Below are positions 10,143 to 21,534 of a DNA stretch of 64,000 nt, one piece after another (the first letter of the stretch is position 1; each line of letters begins with the position of its first letter). Origin of the DNA: Cheiracanthium punctorium (lineage: Eukaryota; Arthropoda; Arachnida; Araneae; Cheiracanthiidae). The notes under the pieces are model-generated. The model worked only from the letters and a program-made list of their open reading frames with translations. It was not told the origin of the DNA and searched no databases. The stretch spans positions 372,001-436,000 of the forward strand of contig JAWZYV010000080.1 of NCBI GenBank assembly GCA_038373885.1. Direction: 5' to 3'. Position numbers and translations under genes: made by a program.

Positions 10143-12917
10143 TGAATCATATTGTTAAACTGTCACTTATAAATCCTTAGAGTTTCAAAATCACCAACAG
10201 ACTTACAGAATTTGTTCTAATTATCCGTATTTTTCAACAAATATTCGAGCTTCTGCATTTGCGAATTCAAACAACTAAATTAAATTTTACCGGAGTTTCG
10301 TATGAAGGAAAATACCATACTGATTTAGAAAATTTAAATAGAACCCCCAAAAATTTAATTTAAGGTAAAAAACGGTTTGACAAAGTACATGTAATCATAA
10401 GTCACACATTTCCCACATCTCTCAGACAATTTGTGGATAGTTAGCCCAGTTATTAAGGGATTTTCTTACATTTTCGTAACTATCCAGGTTTTTCATGGAA
10501 GGCAGGTGAGACACATGTGAAATCAAATCGTAGGCGAAAGGAGACAAGTCTAGTGAGTTCGTCGGGTGGGGCAAAAATTTACAGAGTAGTGCAAAAATAT
10601 TTTTTTTGACCTCTTTCTCTTTGAGTGATGGGTTATTGCCGAGCTGAAAAATTCTTATTGAGCCTTGTAGCTGAGTTTAGTCGCTTTTCGAACAATGCAT
10701 GATTCAGATTCATAGTTTGTTGATAGTAGGGAAGCATATCATGTATTTAATCTACTTTCATCTTCTTCTTTCAACTCAAAATCACCACATATGAGACATC
10801 CTGTATGCGCACAAACGTCCATGCGCACAAGCGTCTTGTGCCAGGACATTCCCAGGATAAGCTTCCACAAGGACATAGTGTCTTTCATTCTTTTTTTTTT
10901 TTTTTTTTTTTTTGACTGAATAATAAAACCAGCATATACCGCAAGCGCTCTTGATTTGGCTCAAAATTTGATGTATTTAACGCACAGAAATACTATGAAG
11001 CTAACTCGATTTGTTTAAACATCAGTGGCGTTTCAAAAGGTACTGTCTGTTGTAACAACAACAACAAAAAAATAATGCATAAGAGATGAGACCGATTTCG
11101 TAATTTTGTCTCGACTACCATATTTTAAGTTCCCCCCCCCCAAAAGAAAGATTTATTAACAACAACACCTGTTTTTCGTGTTATATATTTATACAGTACA
11201 CAAAATCCAGTTTGTCTTGCTAATTTAAATACTTATAATAACGTTACGACGTGTTTAACAAAATAAACTTCTATTAAGAAAACGTGAAACAAAGAAGAAT
11301 AAGAGTACCCTAAAAGGTTTCTATCTCTCGTGGCTTTTCATTTGCAAATAATCTCGTTATTTCGGATTTAAAAGCAAAATAAAGAGGAGCATGGTTTTAA
11401 ATCGGTCGAACTAATTTAACTCGATATTTTTAAGGACGAAATTCATGAGGTTTTACATAGTATTCAACCATGGAACTACACATAAGTTCTACCAATAAAA
11501 CCTTTTTTCCAGAGAAGTATCGGGCACAACTGAAGTTACTGAAACATTAAAGCCTTCCAGACTTATGCATATTTTATTTCCCTAGCAAATGGCTGATGTT
11601 CCAGATTGTTTTATTCATAATTTTTACATTTCATTTCACATTGCATTAGTCAAATATAACGCTTTACTTTTTCACAGAATGCTTTTGCACATAGTTTTGC
11701 AATATATCAGAACAGTTTTAGAAATGTTTGGGAATATTCTTCGATGATATTTTATCAGACTGTTGTTCTGCGTTGCTCTAATGTTAAAGAACGAAAACTA
11801 TTTCGAGAACTAATTAAACTAATGGAAAGAACAAAATTGTTTTAGACATAAATTTAAACAAATAAATTTCAATGAAATTTTAATTACAAACAAGCTGTGC
11901 TGCTTAACATAGGATTTATATTAGTTACATTTTGAAGAAAAAGGGCCAACTTCCCTCTTTTTTGCCACGTCTATCCTTCATGGAGGATGTATTCAAAATA
12001 TTCTGAAATTAATATTTAGGTTTTCGTGAGTGCTGTATATTACAGCAAGAATTTAACCGATACATCTTTTTTTAACTGAGATCACGCGGGATATGCTAAA
12101 AGAACGTTTTTTTCATCATACCGGAATAGGTAGAAAAATAAAAATTATGAGGTAATTACTGATATTATTACTGATATGAGTGGAGCACCATCGTGCTGAA
12201 ATTAAATGCGGCTTTTCATTTTCTACCCCCACGTTATTATACAAAGGTTGCTTCTTTATGCAGACTTTACCTACTTTTAAAGATTGGCCCATGAATTCGG
12301 AGACATCCTGTATAGTGGTTGCCAATCGTAATGACACCTATAAATGATGCATTTTTAATTGTGTATAGAGTCGCTTTCGTAAGTGATACGATTAGTAAAT
12401 TACTAGAATTCAGATTAAAAAAAAGAAGTTTATTTTCTTTATAATAAGCCAGTCTTTTCAAATTAAGTTTAAGCAGTGTAAAAAATGGCAATCGAAAAAG
12501 GTGCATTACATGCATATTGAGGCATATTTTATAAAATTAAATAACAAAACTATCTTTCTGACACGTCACATTCATATATTGAACATTTTCGTTTGTAATA
12601 AAAATTGCTAATTTTTATCTTAGGCCGAAAGGTTTAACATGGATATGTTTCATTGATTAAAAGCTATGTTATGATTTAAAAACATTATATATAACCTTAG
12701 AAGTACTTTATAGAGTAGGCGCTTCAACAAGAAATGATTTTTTGGCTTTTTTACTAACGCAACACTTACAAGTTAGAGACTGGCGTAAGAAGAGCGACTG
12801 GCGTAATTTCACCCATTAAAAAATCTGGAGTGACTCCCCTCGACTTTCTGAAAACTTGCGATTAAGATCATTACGAAGCATTTAAATAAATTTTAATCGA
12901 TGAATAATTCAAACATA
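10143..12917. other. No gene recognised in 2.8 kb
   Basis: Contains a T run near 10890-10913, a C run at about 11133-11142 and CATCCTGTAT-like transposon-end fragments near 10797 and 12305. Short open frames carry no recognisable domain. Confidence 0.5.
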
Positions 12918-13490
12918 TATACCAAATTGAAGCTCAATCGAATGCGCCGCTTAAACGCTAGCGCACTTTCAAGAATTTCTCCCTATAGGCCATAATGTAA
13001 AAGAAATCTTTGTCGTAGCCCTGTAGAAAAACTTTAAGTCCTATACACATAAAAATCAATACCGGTCTTACGATTGTGGTTTATAACAGGTATACCCAAT
13101 TTGAGCTCAATCGAATGTACCGTTTAAACGCTAGCTCACTATCAAGAATTCCCCCCCCCATAGACCATAATGTAAAAGAAATCTTTGACATAGCCCTGTA
13201 GAAAAACTATGAGTCCTATACACATCAAAATCAATACCGGCCTTGCGACATTGGTTTGTAACATATATACCGAATTTGAACTCAATCGAATGCCCTTTTT
13301 AGGAGCTATAGTATTTACTCACATAAACATACACACACACACACACACACACACATATCTCGTAAAAATAGCACCGACCTCAGAACGTGTCAGAAGACCT
13401 CAAAACGTGTAAATACACCAAAATCTCGAATTCGAATTTTTTCATGATTACAATACTTTCCTTACATGGTACGTGCTCGGAAAGTAAAAA
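12918..13490 (+). repeat. Tandem/dispersed repeat, about 175-bp period, with (CA)n
   Basis: A unit beginning TACCAAATTGAAGCTCAATC starts at about 12920 and returns at 13093 and 13268 with substitutions. Each of the first two contains CATAATGTAAAAGAAATCTTTG, written here as a run of conserved blocks, then GTAGAAAAAC and AGTCCTATACACAT. After the third start come GGAGCTATAG, a (CA)n tract at about 13329-13352, then ACCTCAAAACGTGTAAATAC. The last part has a second copy at 33860-34310. Confidence 0.75.
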
Positions 13491-13978
13491 TGAAATAACA
13501 GAAAATAGTATAAAACAGAAATAATAGGAATAATTGAAGTAATTGAATTTTTTTGGGGGGTTTTTGTAGTATCGTTTTCTTTTTTACTAACACAATATTT
13601 AAGATGAAAGGAGACTGTCGTAATTCAAGACATGTTTTTAAAATTGCTCTTAATGCCAGTGCTGATTAGTAGCATTACGCAGCAATACACTGCAAAACAA
13701 ATTTGCAAAGATGCTTTCTAGATTTCCTGAATCTCTGTTGTTTAGAGAAACCTATGAGCAGAGAACGAGTACTCAAATAGTCATTGCATATAGAGAAAAG
13801 TTCAGAGATCACAGTCAATCTAACTGAATGATTTAGAAGATGAATTTTCAAAGTTTCAGTTTTCAGAGAACAAGTAGATTGTTTACTAAACTTGGTTAGA
13901 AATCTTGGCTGACAATTTTATCTAAGTGTTTTACACGGAAAGGAGCATTGTGCGATTAATGGCCATATTCGCCAAGTA
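13491..13978. other. No gene recognised
   Basis: Non-coding sequence between the 175-bp repeat and the Tc1-type element; a G run lies near 13554-13561. Confidence 0.5.
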
Positions 13979-15498
13979 CACTGGTGTAAGAAATTAAGAG
14001 AATTTCAGACTTGGTTAATTATCTCTAGAACTACTGGACCGATTCTAATGAAATTTGATATGTACATACATTGATACAATACAAAGCAAATAACTATTAA
14101 ATAATTGTAATACACACGCATGATCGTGAGTAACACACGTTGGGGTTGGAAGGTATGAAGCAACGGTTGCAGAACGAAAAAAAAAAATGGGTTAACAGAT
14201 GGGTTAATATAGGGTATGGTCCCCTCTTACAGATATACAGGTCTCGCAGCGTGATTTCATACTTGAAATAAAGCAGTCTATCATTTCCTGTATCAATTGG
14301 TCCCATTTGTTCAGCAACGCTGTTTTCATTTCTTGGATGGTTCTTGGAGGGGAGTTGCGAGCTGCAATTGCCCTCCCCAGAACGTCCTAGACATGCTCTC
14401 TATAGGGTTAAGGTCTGGAGATCTGGTTGGTCGATCCATCTTGCGAATATCCTCACTCTCTAGAAATTCGTCGACCAGAAGACCTCTATGTGGCCTCGCA
14501 TTATCGTCTTTTAAAATGAACTCAGGACCAACTGAATCCCTGAAAAGGCGAACAATGGCTCCAAGACCTCATCTCGATACCTCACACGTAACACAGTGCC
14601 TCTTTCAAAGACATGGAGAGATGTGCGGCCATCCAACAGGATGCCTTCCCAGATCATTAAACCTCCTCTGACATTTTGGTCGATTTCGCGGACATTGGAG
14701 GGTAGGTAGCGGGTCCCTGATTCTGTCCTTATGAACGTACGGCGAGAATCGGCGTTTAGGCTGAACCGGGACTCATCAGTGAAGGAAACGGTCGTCCATT
14801 GATCCATACTCCAATCTCTATGCTCTCCGCACCATGCTAAACGGATTCTCCTGTTTGTAGAAGTGAGCGGGACGCAAACAGCAGGTCTTCTTGCAAACAA
14901 CCCTCTCTCATGAAGTCTTTTGGAAACAGTCAGCCTTGATACACGGGTTCCTGTGGCTGTATACAAGTCACGAGAGAGCTGAGAAGCTGTAGCACTCCTG
15001 TTACGCCTCGCTATAATGGACAAATGGCGATTTTCTCTGGCCGTCGTGGCTCTTGGACGACCATGGCCATGGTTTCTCTCGATGGATCCGGAACTGTCTC
15101 CATAAGTTACACACGACGCTAGGTGTTAAATTGAACTCTCTACAAATCTGAACTTGAGATTGGCCTGCTTTTAGCCTCCCCACAACTCGCCCCCTTATTC
15201 CATCATTTAAACGTTGGTGGTTACTGATTTTTACTGTTACAATTTGAAACGAATCGATTGCTGCAAAATAACACCAAGATATTCGCCGAGGTGTGTTAGG
15301 GAACGAAATGCGTCTTAACTTTACGCGCGCTTATAAAGCCTGATTCTCTACTGACTCTGCCTACACACACGTGTAGGCTTACGTATTTGATGCAGAAGAT
15401 TTGCATTTTTGTCTAGAAGAAGTGGTTTTACATTCAGTTCAGTTCTTTTCATGAAATTCGATAAAATTTGCAAATTCCCTTAATTTATTTCACCAGAT
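13979..15498 (-). mobile_element. Tc1-type transposon, inactive, 1520 bp
   Basis: Flanked by TA (13977-13978 and 15499-15500), the Tc1/mariner target. The left end is CACTGGTGTAAGAAATTAAG and the right end, read inward on the minus strand, is ATCTGGTGAAATAAATTAAG, giving inverted repeats of about 25 bp with few mismatches. It contains one minus-strand transposase pseudogene (14204-15228). Length and layout fit a complete but mutated element. Confidence 0.85.
14204..15228 (-). pseudogene. Tc1-type transposase, frameshifted and nonsense-mutated
   Basis: A transposase cuts and pastes its element at TA sites. Three pieces read in order on the minus strand: a helix-turn-helix (VVGRLKAGQSQVQICREFN, about 15135-15190) ending in NLWRQF; a second DNA-binding part with GRPRATTAREN; then the catalytic region with TDESRF, DDNARPH and DLNPIEHV, ending RGDHTLY before a stop at 14204-14206. 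The catalytic acidic residues are D, D and E with 34 residues between the last two, the canonical Tc1 spacing. Three lesions are visible: a loss of some 7-8 bases near 15088, a one-base loss in the A run at 14543-14546, and TAG in place of a Trp codon after PIEHV at 14387-14389. The expected start codon is replaced near 15226-15228 (ATC). It cannot encode a working enzyme. Confidence 0.85.
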
Positions 15499-15671
15499 TA
15501 TTAGATCTGTGGGTCATAACAGGGTAGCATAGCGAGTTACTTCAAAGGTACGAAAAATGGTATTCGCTTGCCGAATCCAAAGGTTCCATGACATCTGACC
15601 AATACACTTTCCGCGTTGTCCGAGAGTCAAACCGGTCATTCAGGTTGCATGATTTGCGGAGTCAAGGCGTT

Positions 15672-15785
15672 TTAGAGATGGATGCGAGACAGAGATTTAC
15701 AGCTCTTTTGCAAGACGAGACAAACATTTTTAACATTGCAATATAGTAATTTTGCGAGACGAGACTAAGTTTTTCGATTTTTTCA
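15672..15785 (+). repeat. GCGAGACGAGAC MITE, partial copy
   Basis: Shares GAGATGGATGCGAGAC, TTACAGCT, TTTTGC.AGACG, AACATTTTTAACAT and TTTTGCGAGACGAGAC in order with the fuller copy at 15988-16137. It lacks the far inverted end and stops where the tRNA-like SINE begins. Confidence 0.6.
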
Positions 15786-15787
15786 CG

Positions 15788-15985
15788 GGTCCCACCATGG
15801 CCAAGTGGATAAGACACTTATGGTAGACTGCTGAAGTGTGAAGGTTCCGCTTTTGGGCCTATCGCGCGGCTGTCGATCTAACGGTCTGGATTTTTGGTCG
15901 GTTTTCTCCAGATGTTACATGAATACCCGTTAGAATCCAGCAAAAAGGCCCCGACCAAGGCAACCCCCCTCTCCCCGTAGACAGA
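15788..15985 (+). mobile_element. tRNA-derived SINE candidate
   Basis: The head has an RNA polymerase III A-box-like TGGCCAAGTGG (about 15799-15809). About 35 bases on is a B-box-like GGTTCCGCTTT (about 15843-15853). These are the internal promoter elements of tRNA genes and tRNA-derived SINEs. The following sequence is unrelated to tRNA. The B box departs from GGTTCGANNCC, so the copy is diverged. It is sandwiched between two copies of the GCGAGACGAGAC MITE. Confidence 0.5.
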
Positions 15986-15987
15986 TG

Positions 15988-16137
15988 TAGAGATGGACGC
16001 GAGACGAGACAGAGACTTACAGCTTTTTTGCGAGACGGAGCAAACATTTTTAACATCATGATATAGGGATTTTGCGAGACGAGACACAGCTTCTCGGCTG
16101 TTTTGCGAGACGCTTATTTTTCATCTCGCATCCATCC
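15988..16137 (+). mobile_element. GCGAGACGAGAC MITE, near-complete copy
   Basis: Starts TAGAGATGGACGCGAGACG and ends TCTCGCATCCATCCTAG, so the two ends are inverted copies for about 18 bp. Internally GCGAGACG-type words recur four times. A third piece of the family lies at 17175-17232. No target duplication could be settled. Confidence 0.6.
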
Positions 16138-16140
16138 TAG

Positions 16141-16215
16141 ACGATTAGCAAGCCCCCCGTGTGCTTGCTATCGTGTGCTTGGTAATAGCAAGCCCTTCGT
16201 GTGGGCTTGCTATTA
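16141..16215. repeat. Clustered inverted repeats of AGCAAGCCC / GGGCTTGCT
   Basis: AATAGCAAGCCC at about 16185-16196 is followed after CTTCGTGT by GGGCTTGCTATT, a perfect stem with an 8-base loop. A related, less perfect block (TAGCAAGCCCCCCGTGTG then CTTGCTATCG) precedes it. Confidence 0.7.
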
Positions 16216-17174
16216 CACAAACCCTCGGCTGTTTCGCGAGACCAAAAATGATGATTATTTCTATATAACCGATTTTTCTTGGAAGATTTTGAGAGGCTAT
16301 GAATCACCCTGTATATGGACATAAATACCTCAAGACCTCAATTTTCATTAGTAGAAAGTTTTGCATCGTTTCAAATTTAATTTTTTATACATACAATACA
16401 GTAATTTTAACAGAAAACATAGCATTAAATTACGAATCACGTACAGATAATCTTGAAATGCCCCATTTAATTTCTCAAATGCATTTTCGTATAATAAAAG
16501 ACAAAATTCACTTCCATAATTGAGTTATTGCACCATTTGTTGCATGAAACGGGAGAAAAATTGTTCCGAATACATTTAATTTTCTTACTTTTGAAATAGC
16601 ACGTTTTAAATGACGTATGATTACCTAACGATGAACGTGTTTAGTAAGGTAATTAACCACACATTTTGATCATAACACAATCACGTCTAAGTAACTTGGC
16701 CAACCATGGCTAAAATTTCAGAATATTTTGATCGCCTAGTATTAAAAAGTCTGGTTAACTTCAGACGCTTAAAATTTGCTTAATTCAATTGTACAATAGC
16801 ATGAGCTTCTGTCAGACTGAAAAAGCTGGAGAGAATATTTATAGCACTAGAAGTGATATTAACGAACATTTATTAAGGAAAAAATTAATTATAATTATCT
16901 AGTTAATTTTATTTTTTATTACGTTCTAAAATATTTAACTTTTAACAAATACAAATATTTTAATTAAAAAAATAAAATACAAATTTCAGGGGTAGTAAAA
17001 TCTGTACATGCGTTTTCGCATAATGTTTTAGTCATCAACACGCTCCAATAAAGCTTAAAAGTATTTGTAATTTCAGCTTGTCTATCTGAGCTTTTAACTT
17101 CCCCAAATGTGCATCGGTTGCTACAAAATGTATGCGTCTTAACGATAGAAATAGCTGCAAGACCAGAAAGAGGA
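16216..17174. other. No gene recognised; transposon end at 16305-16316
   Basis: An ATCACCCTGTATA motif at about 16305-16316 matches, inverted, the ACAGGGTGAT end of the 1951-4042 element. The rest is AT-rich without coding signal. Confidence 0.4.
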
Positions 17175-17232
17175 CTGTCTCGTCTCGCATGTCAACTCCA
17201 AATCTCTATCTCATCTTGCATTCATGCCTAGG
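17175..17232 (-). repeat. GCGAGACGAGAC MITE end fragment
   Basis: CTGTCTCGTCTCGCATGTC and then ATCTCGCAT-like TCATCTTGCATTCATGCCTAG match the inverted end of 15988-16137. It could be the displaced far end of the partial copy at 15672. Confidence 0.45.
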
Positions 17233-18540
17233 AATTGATATACAGGGTGTCCCCCAAAAGGTGGTAGCACGATTTAATTATTTATGCATTAGAGATAAGT
17301 GGGCAATGTAAATTGAAAAAAATGCAAAAAATGAGGTAGAAAAAAAGCTAATCTATGAATTCATTCTATTCGCTAATTTAAAAAAAAATACGCTTTTTAA
17401 ATTTGTATATTACTCTCGTAAAAGAAATCGCAGTAAGTAAAATGTGCCCCATATACCAATAGGTGATGGACAAAATTTCAGCCTGCCATCATAAAATATA
17501 TAAGAGGTATCTTAACAAAGATGGTCAGGGGCTATACATGATTGTGAATGTAAACGTTTTTTGTAGATAGCAAAAAATATTTTCGTTCGTAATTTCTGTA
17601 TGAACGCCAATGATTTATTTTTCATTATTTTTTACTGCCTAGGGTAAAATAAAAAAGTAAGTTCCTTCTAAACTGCTTTTGTTTTCCTCGAAAAAGCTTT
17701 TGATGTTAATTATTAATTTATAAAACACATTTCAAACAATAATACAAAGTCACATGCACAAATTTTATTTTTATTAGGATCAGTTTAAATGTCTCCATAT
17801 TGCTTTTTTATCCACTGGTTTTTGAAATGTCAGCTAATGAATTCACAGCTGATGCACCGAGTTTTCAAATTGCATACATAATTACCCCTACAATGCAACG
17901 AAAGCTAACTCTCATTTATTGTTTATTATAGAGGAATACAATTCCATATGTGGAATAGATGTAGCTGAAGAAATCGAATGAGCAATTAAAAAATTATGTT
18001 TTGAAACCCAAGAGTGAAAAACAAATACAGAGGATTATAGGGAAAAAATCAGTTTCCATTTTTTTTTGGAAATCTATTTTATAGTGGCATGTTTTAGTAC
18101 TTGGAGAATAGTTTCACACAGTACATTCAGTCAGGGCAAAATTCGTCAAGGTAATCCCCCCAAACGCATGATAAGGATTAGTTTTTATATCGCAAGTCTA
18201 CACGAGGCACATCTGCTTACGCATGGGGAAAGGTGTGCCTTGGTCGGAAGACTTAATAAGAATTAGTAAACAGATTAAAAAGCAAGTTCGACAACTTCAT
18301 TTTTACAATGTTTGTTCTTTATCGCTTATCTTAGTTGGTTTGTGCGTTTTACTTTCATAGTAAATTTTATTAAGTAATCAAAATTAACTATTTCTTGAGG
18401 GGTACTGAGCATTTTAGGCCAAGAGCCGTTTGCTGTAGTTTAGAGATTCCTAATCTATTGCAATCTGTTCTCCAAATACCAATACTTTACTAGAAAAAAA
18501 TGCAGCCCTGACTGCCTTTATTAGAGCTATCACACAGAAA
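17233..18540. other. No gene recognised; ACAGGGTGTCCC transposon end
   Basis: TACAGGGTGTCCCCCAAAAG at about 17242 is a typical arthropod DNA-transposon terminus followed by an A-rich region. No inverted partner and no transposase are visible before 18540. Confidence 0.4.
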
Positions 18541-18900
18541 TGGAAGACACAATTTACCTTCTAATAGGCATTTAGTTCTGTCTCTATGACAATGAATCCA
18601 ACTAGATGAAGGAAAATCAATTTTCCATTTTCTTTCCCCACAGCTGTTCCTCAACAGGCACAATGGCTGAAAATGACGTTCATTTTGACAATTTTTCTAT
18701 TGCAAACAAGCGGGGTGTCCTTCCATTTACCATAATTGTCTCACCGAGAGTGGACTAAAATTAATTTCGGATTTCCATTTAGCTGCGACGGGTCTGGCAA
18801 GTGAATGCCAGTACATGTGAAAGAGTAATCCTGCGGGAACAGTTTGCAGCGCATTTCATGGAATTTTTCACTACAGCTGAACTCAATTCCATCCTAGTTT
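18541..18900 (+). repeat. Local repeat S, copy S1
   Basis: Shares ordered blocks with S2 (22930-23200) and S3 (23951-24260): CTCTATGACAATGAA, AAAATCAATTTT, TCCTTCCATTTACCATAATTG, GTCT..CCGA, GAGTAATCCTGCGGG, and AATTC near the end. No inverted ends, target duplication or open frame. All copies are on the same strand. Confidence 0.65.
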
Positions 18901-18998
18901 GACAATAAGATAAAAATCCGGCAAGGTATTTTTGATTATCCTGCTAATAATATAAATTCGAAAGGCTATCAGGTTGTCACGTCTTCACGTTTAAACGG

Positions 18999-19114
18999 CT
19001 GGGAGGATTTGGATGAAATTTGGAGAACAGATAGCATAGCAAGGAGGAAGGATAGAAAGGTAGCCTATGTTAATTAACACATAGGCTACCTTTTAGTCTA
19101 CCAAATCCTCCCCC
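18999..19114. repeat. Nested hairpin
   Basis: The outer arms are GGGAGGATTTGG (19001-19012) and CCAAATCCTCCC (19101-19112). The inner arms are AAAGGTAGCCTATGT (about 19057) and ACATAGGCTACCTTT (ending about 19094) around TTAATTA. The AACGGCTGGGAGGATTTGG block is also typical of the Helitron-like families of arthropods. Confidence 0.7.
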
Positions 19115-19267
19115 CCCCCAAAAAAAAAAATTGACATAACCTGTTTCAGTGATTTTTATGCAGGTGTCGATTGATAACGCTGATTTATCGTACGAAAGCG
19201 ATATAATTACAGTAGTAACGTAAAAAAAATATTCCTAATTTTCAATATGCGTTTGTTTTATTAATAA

Positions 19268-19433
19268 CTAGCTGTGTGCCCGTTCTTCGCACGGTAGGAA
19301 ACGAAAAATTTCCTCACATGTGTAATTCGAATTAATTCCAGTGATGTGGAATCTAGAAAAAGCAAAATTATTTCACTCTTGACTTAAAATTTGCGTCATA
19401 TATGTAATAACCTGAGATCATTGCAATATAATG

Positions 19434-19476
<43 letters not shown>

Positions 19477-20459
19477 ATGTCAGCGTCATTCGGTATCAAA
19501 AAAGTGCAAATGGACCGTTTGCAGTGAACTTCTCACTTTCAAAATCTCTTATTTCCTCAGACATGCTGTCTTTTAGGTTCACGTTTTAGAGTTAAATACC
19601 TCAGACACTACATGAAATGATTTTTTTTTTTTTTAAATACGTTACCCTCTCTTGCAACCCTTTACAAAAAGAAAAGAGATAAGACTGCGCTATTTATAAA
19701 GGCTTTAAAATTGTTTTTCTCAGTTTAATTTTTCTTCTCGCAAATAAATCCAGTACTTATAAAAGGAAATCGAGCCAAGCAAAGAAATCGTCTGCTCGGG
19801 GGACCCGTTTTTATTTATTTTTTTCAACTGGCAATTTTAATCATTGTTACTGTATCCATGACAACCAAACCGCAAGATATCAAATCGAAACTCATAAGCA
19901 GGTGCTACTCAAATGAACATCCTTCTTTACTTAAAAATTCGTAAAAATTCTCCTAATTTATATTTTTCCTCCGTTCTTCTTTTAAAAGTGGGCGAATTGT
20001 GTGCTCCGTCTTTTGCCCAAATATAAAAAAGTTATCACAGATAGAATTCAAGATGCAGCAGTTTTAAAAATATTTTACGAAAGTCAGCGTCAAATTTAAT
20101 TTTATTTGAAAAATTCCCAAAAATCTGCAAATTATGTTACACAGTCCGAACAAACAGTTTTTAAAAGAAAATTTTCTCCTCTATTCGATGATGTAAATAT
20201 CGTTTTCTTGCGAGTGCAATTACAGGCGTTATTATGTATTACGCAAGAAAAATCGCTAAAAATCGGACAAAACATAAAATAAAACATTTTCTAATTTGAA
20301 TTTAGAAAAAATCGCTTCGAGGTGTGTCGAGACCCGTCTTGGAGAATTTCCGTACAAAATTTGGTAGGTCTACGATCACCCGTTTCGGAGCTACGCGAGA
20401 CACAGATAGACAGACAGACAGACAAACGGACAGTTTACACTCTGTTTTATTTATATAGA
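19268..20459 (-). mobile_element. Helitron-like element, non-autonomous, 1.19 kb
   Basis: Read on the minus strand it begins TCTATATAAATAAAAC after a host A. A GTCTGTCTGTCTGTC tract follows within 50 bases. It ends in a GTGCGAAGAACGGGCAC hairpin, CACAGCTAG and a host T. A|TC...CTAG|T is the Helitron insertion pattern. A second member at 27847-29311 shares both ends in the opposite orientation. No Rep/helicase coding is present. An A tract with (CA)n lies at 19437-19474. Confidence 0.65.
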
Positions 20460-21215
20460 TAAAGATAATTTGTTTAAAATGTCATATTTTCAGTCGATAA
20501 CTAATATAAAAATTATTTAAAAAATGAAATACTTAAAAGTTAACTTCAAATACTTAAGTGAACATAGACATATACAGCAAATTTATACAGAGTTAATGGG
20601 GAAAAGCATAGATATTAAAAATATGTATATTATATGAAAAGCTAAAATCAGTGTATCACTGATTGACGTTAGCTAACAATCTTTTTCGGCAAATTATGCC
20701 CTAACACCTAATGTGCCCGGGCAATGCCGGGCTGCGCAGCTAAGTATTTATATAAATTACTAACTCACAGATATTTTTAGATTTTTCCTTTTCTGATGTT
20801 TCATATTATAATTGGAAGTTCACCTACTCGAAGGAGTTACGTTGTTTACAGTTTCATACAAAGCAGTTTTAGCTTTGTATTAGGCACGAAACACTTTCCC
20901 GTGAAAGTTGTATAAGAACTTTCAATTTAATACTCGAAATATTCAAATATTAATGCAGTTACATTAATTTTTTTTTTGCACGTTGATAATGAAACGCGGA
21001 AGTAAAATTATATTGTTAATTTTTTTTGGTTAATATTCGGTAACATGCTTTAAATTTCAACTTTAAAGTTTTATAGGCCCTAAGAAGAGAGCGTATTGTC
21101 GTATAGTGTATAGGACAATCCTGATCTTTAAATCACATTACAGTGAGTATGCTATATTATTAGTCTCATACCAGTAATTGTGTAAAAATCACCTTTGAAA
21201 TAAAAGATGACAATA
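20460..21215. other. No gene recognised; further hairpin end at 20711-20738
   Basis: GTGCCCGGGCAATGCCGGG then CTGCGCAGCTAAGT at about 20710-20743 resembles another Helitron-family 3' terminus. With the ACGGCTGGGAGGATTTGG block near 18996 it may mark an outer, older element into which 19268-20459 inserted. Confidence 0.4.
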
Positions 21216-21275
21216 CCTACATACTATCATCATTAAGTTTCAGTGTGGCACTGAACTTTAATGATAGTATGTAGG
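21216..21275. repeat. 60-base near-perfect hairpin
   Basis: CCTACATACTATCAT at the start pairs with ATGATAGTATGTAGG at the end. A few bulged bases then lead to TTTCAGTG pairing with CACTGAAC around a TGG loop. The stem is about 27 pairs. It may be a tiny palindromic element or a pre-miRNA-like fold. Confidence 0.75.
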
Positions 21276-21296
21276 GTTGTTCTAATACTGCTTTAA

Positions 21297-21530
21297 CCCA
21301 TTAAGGACGGATATTTTGCCCTCCCTCCCTCCCTCCCAATTTTTCCCCTGAACTTAATTAACTTCATTGGGGTTACTTGAGTGAGAATGTCCTTTTCTAT
21401 TTTTTCAGATGTCAGATGAGAGATTTGGTAAATATGGACAGGTGACCATATGGTCACGCTAGTCCTTTATGTGACCATACTATAAACCATTGTTTGCTGT
21501 TACCATACGGTAACCCTAGTACTTAATGGG
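21297..21530. mobile_element. TTAA MITE of a second family
   Basis: TTAA flanks at 21293-21296 and 21531-21534. The ends are CCCATTAAGGAC and ACTTAATGGG (inverted for about 9 bp). It contains two palindromes, GTGACCATATGGTCAC (about 21444-21459) and GTTACCATACGGTAAC (about 21499-21514). The layout (TTAA, CCC end, subterminal palindrome) parallels the seven-copy family elsewhere in the window, but the sequence differs. Confidence 0.7.
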
Positions 21531-21534
21531 TTAA

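Noticed and set aside
14297..14671. 124-codon plus-strand open frame
   Set aside because: Antisense shadow of the Tc1-type transposase pseudogene.
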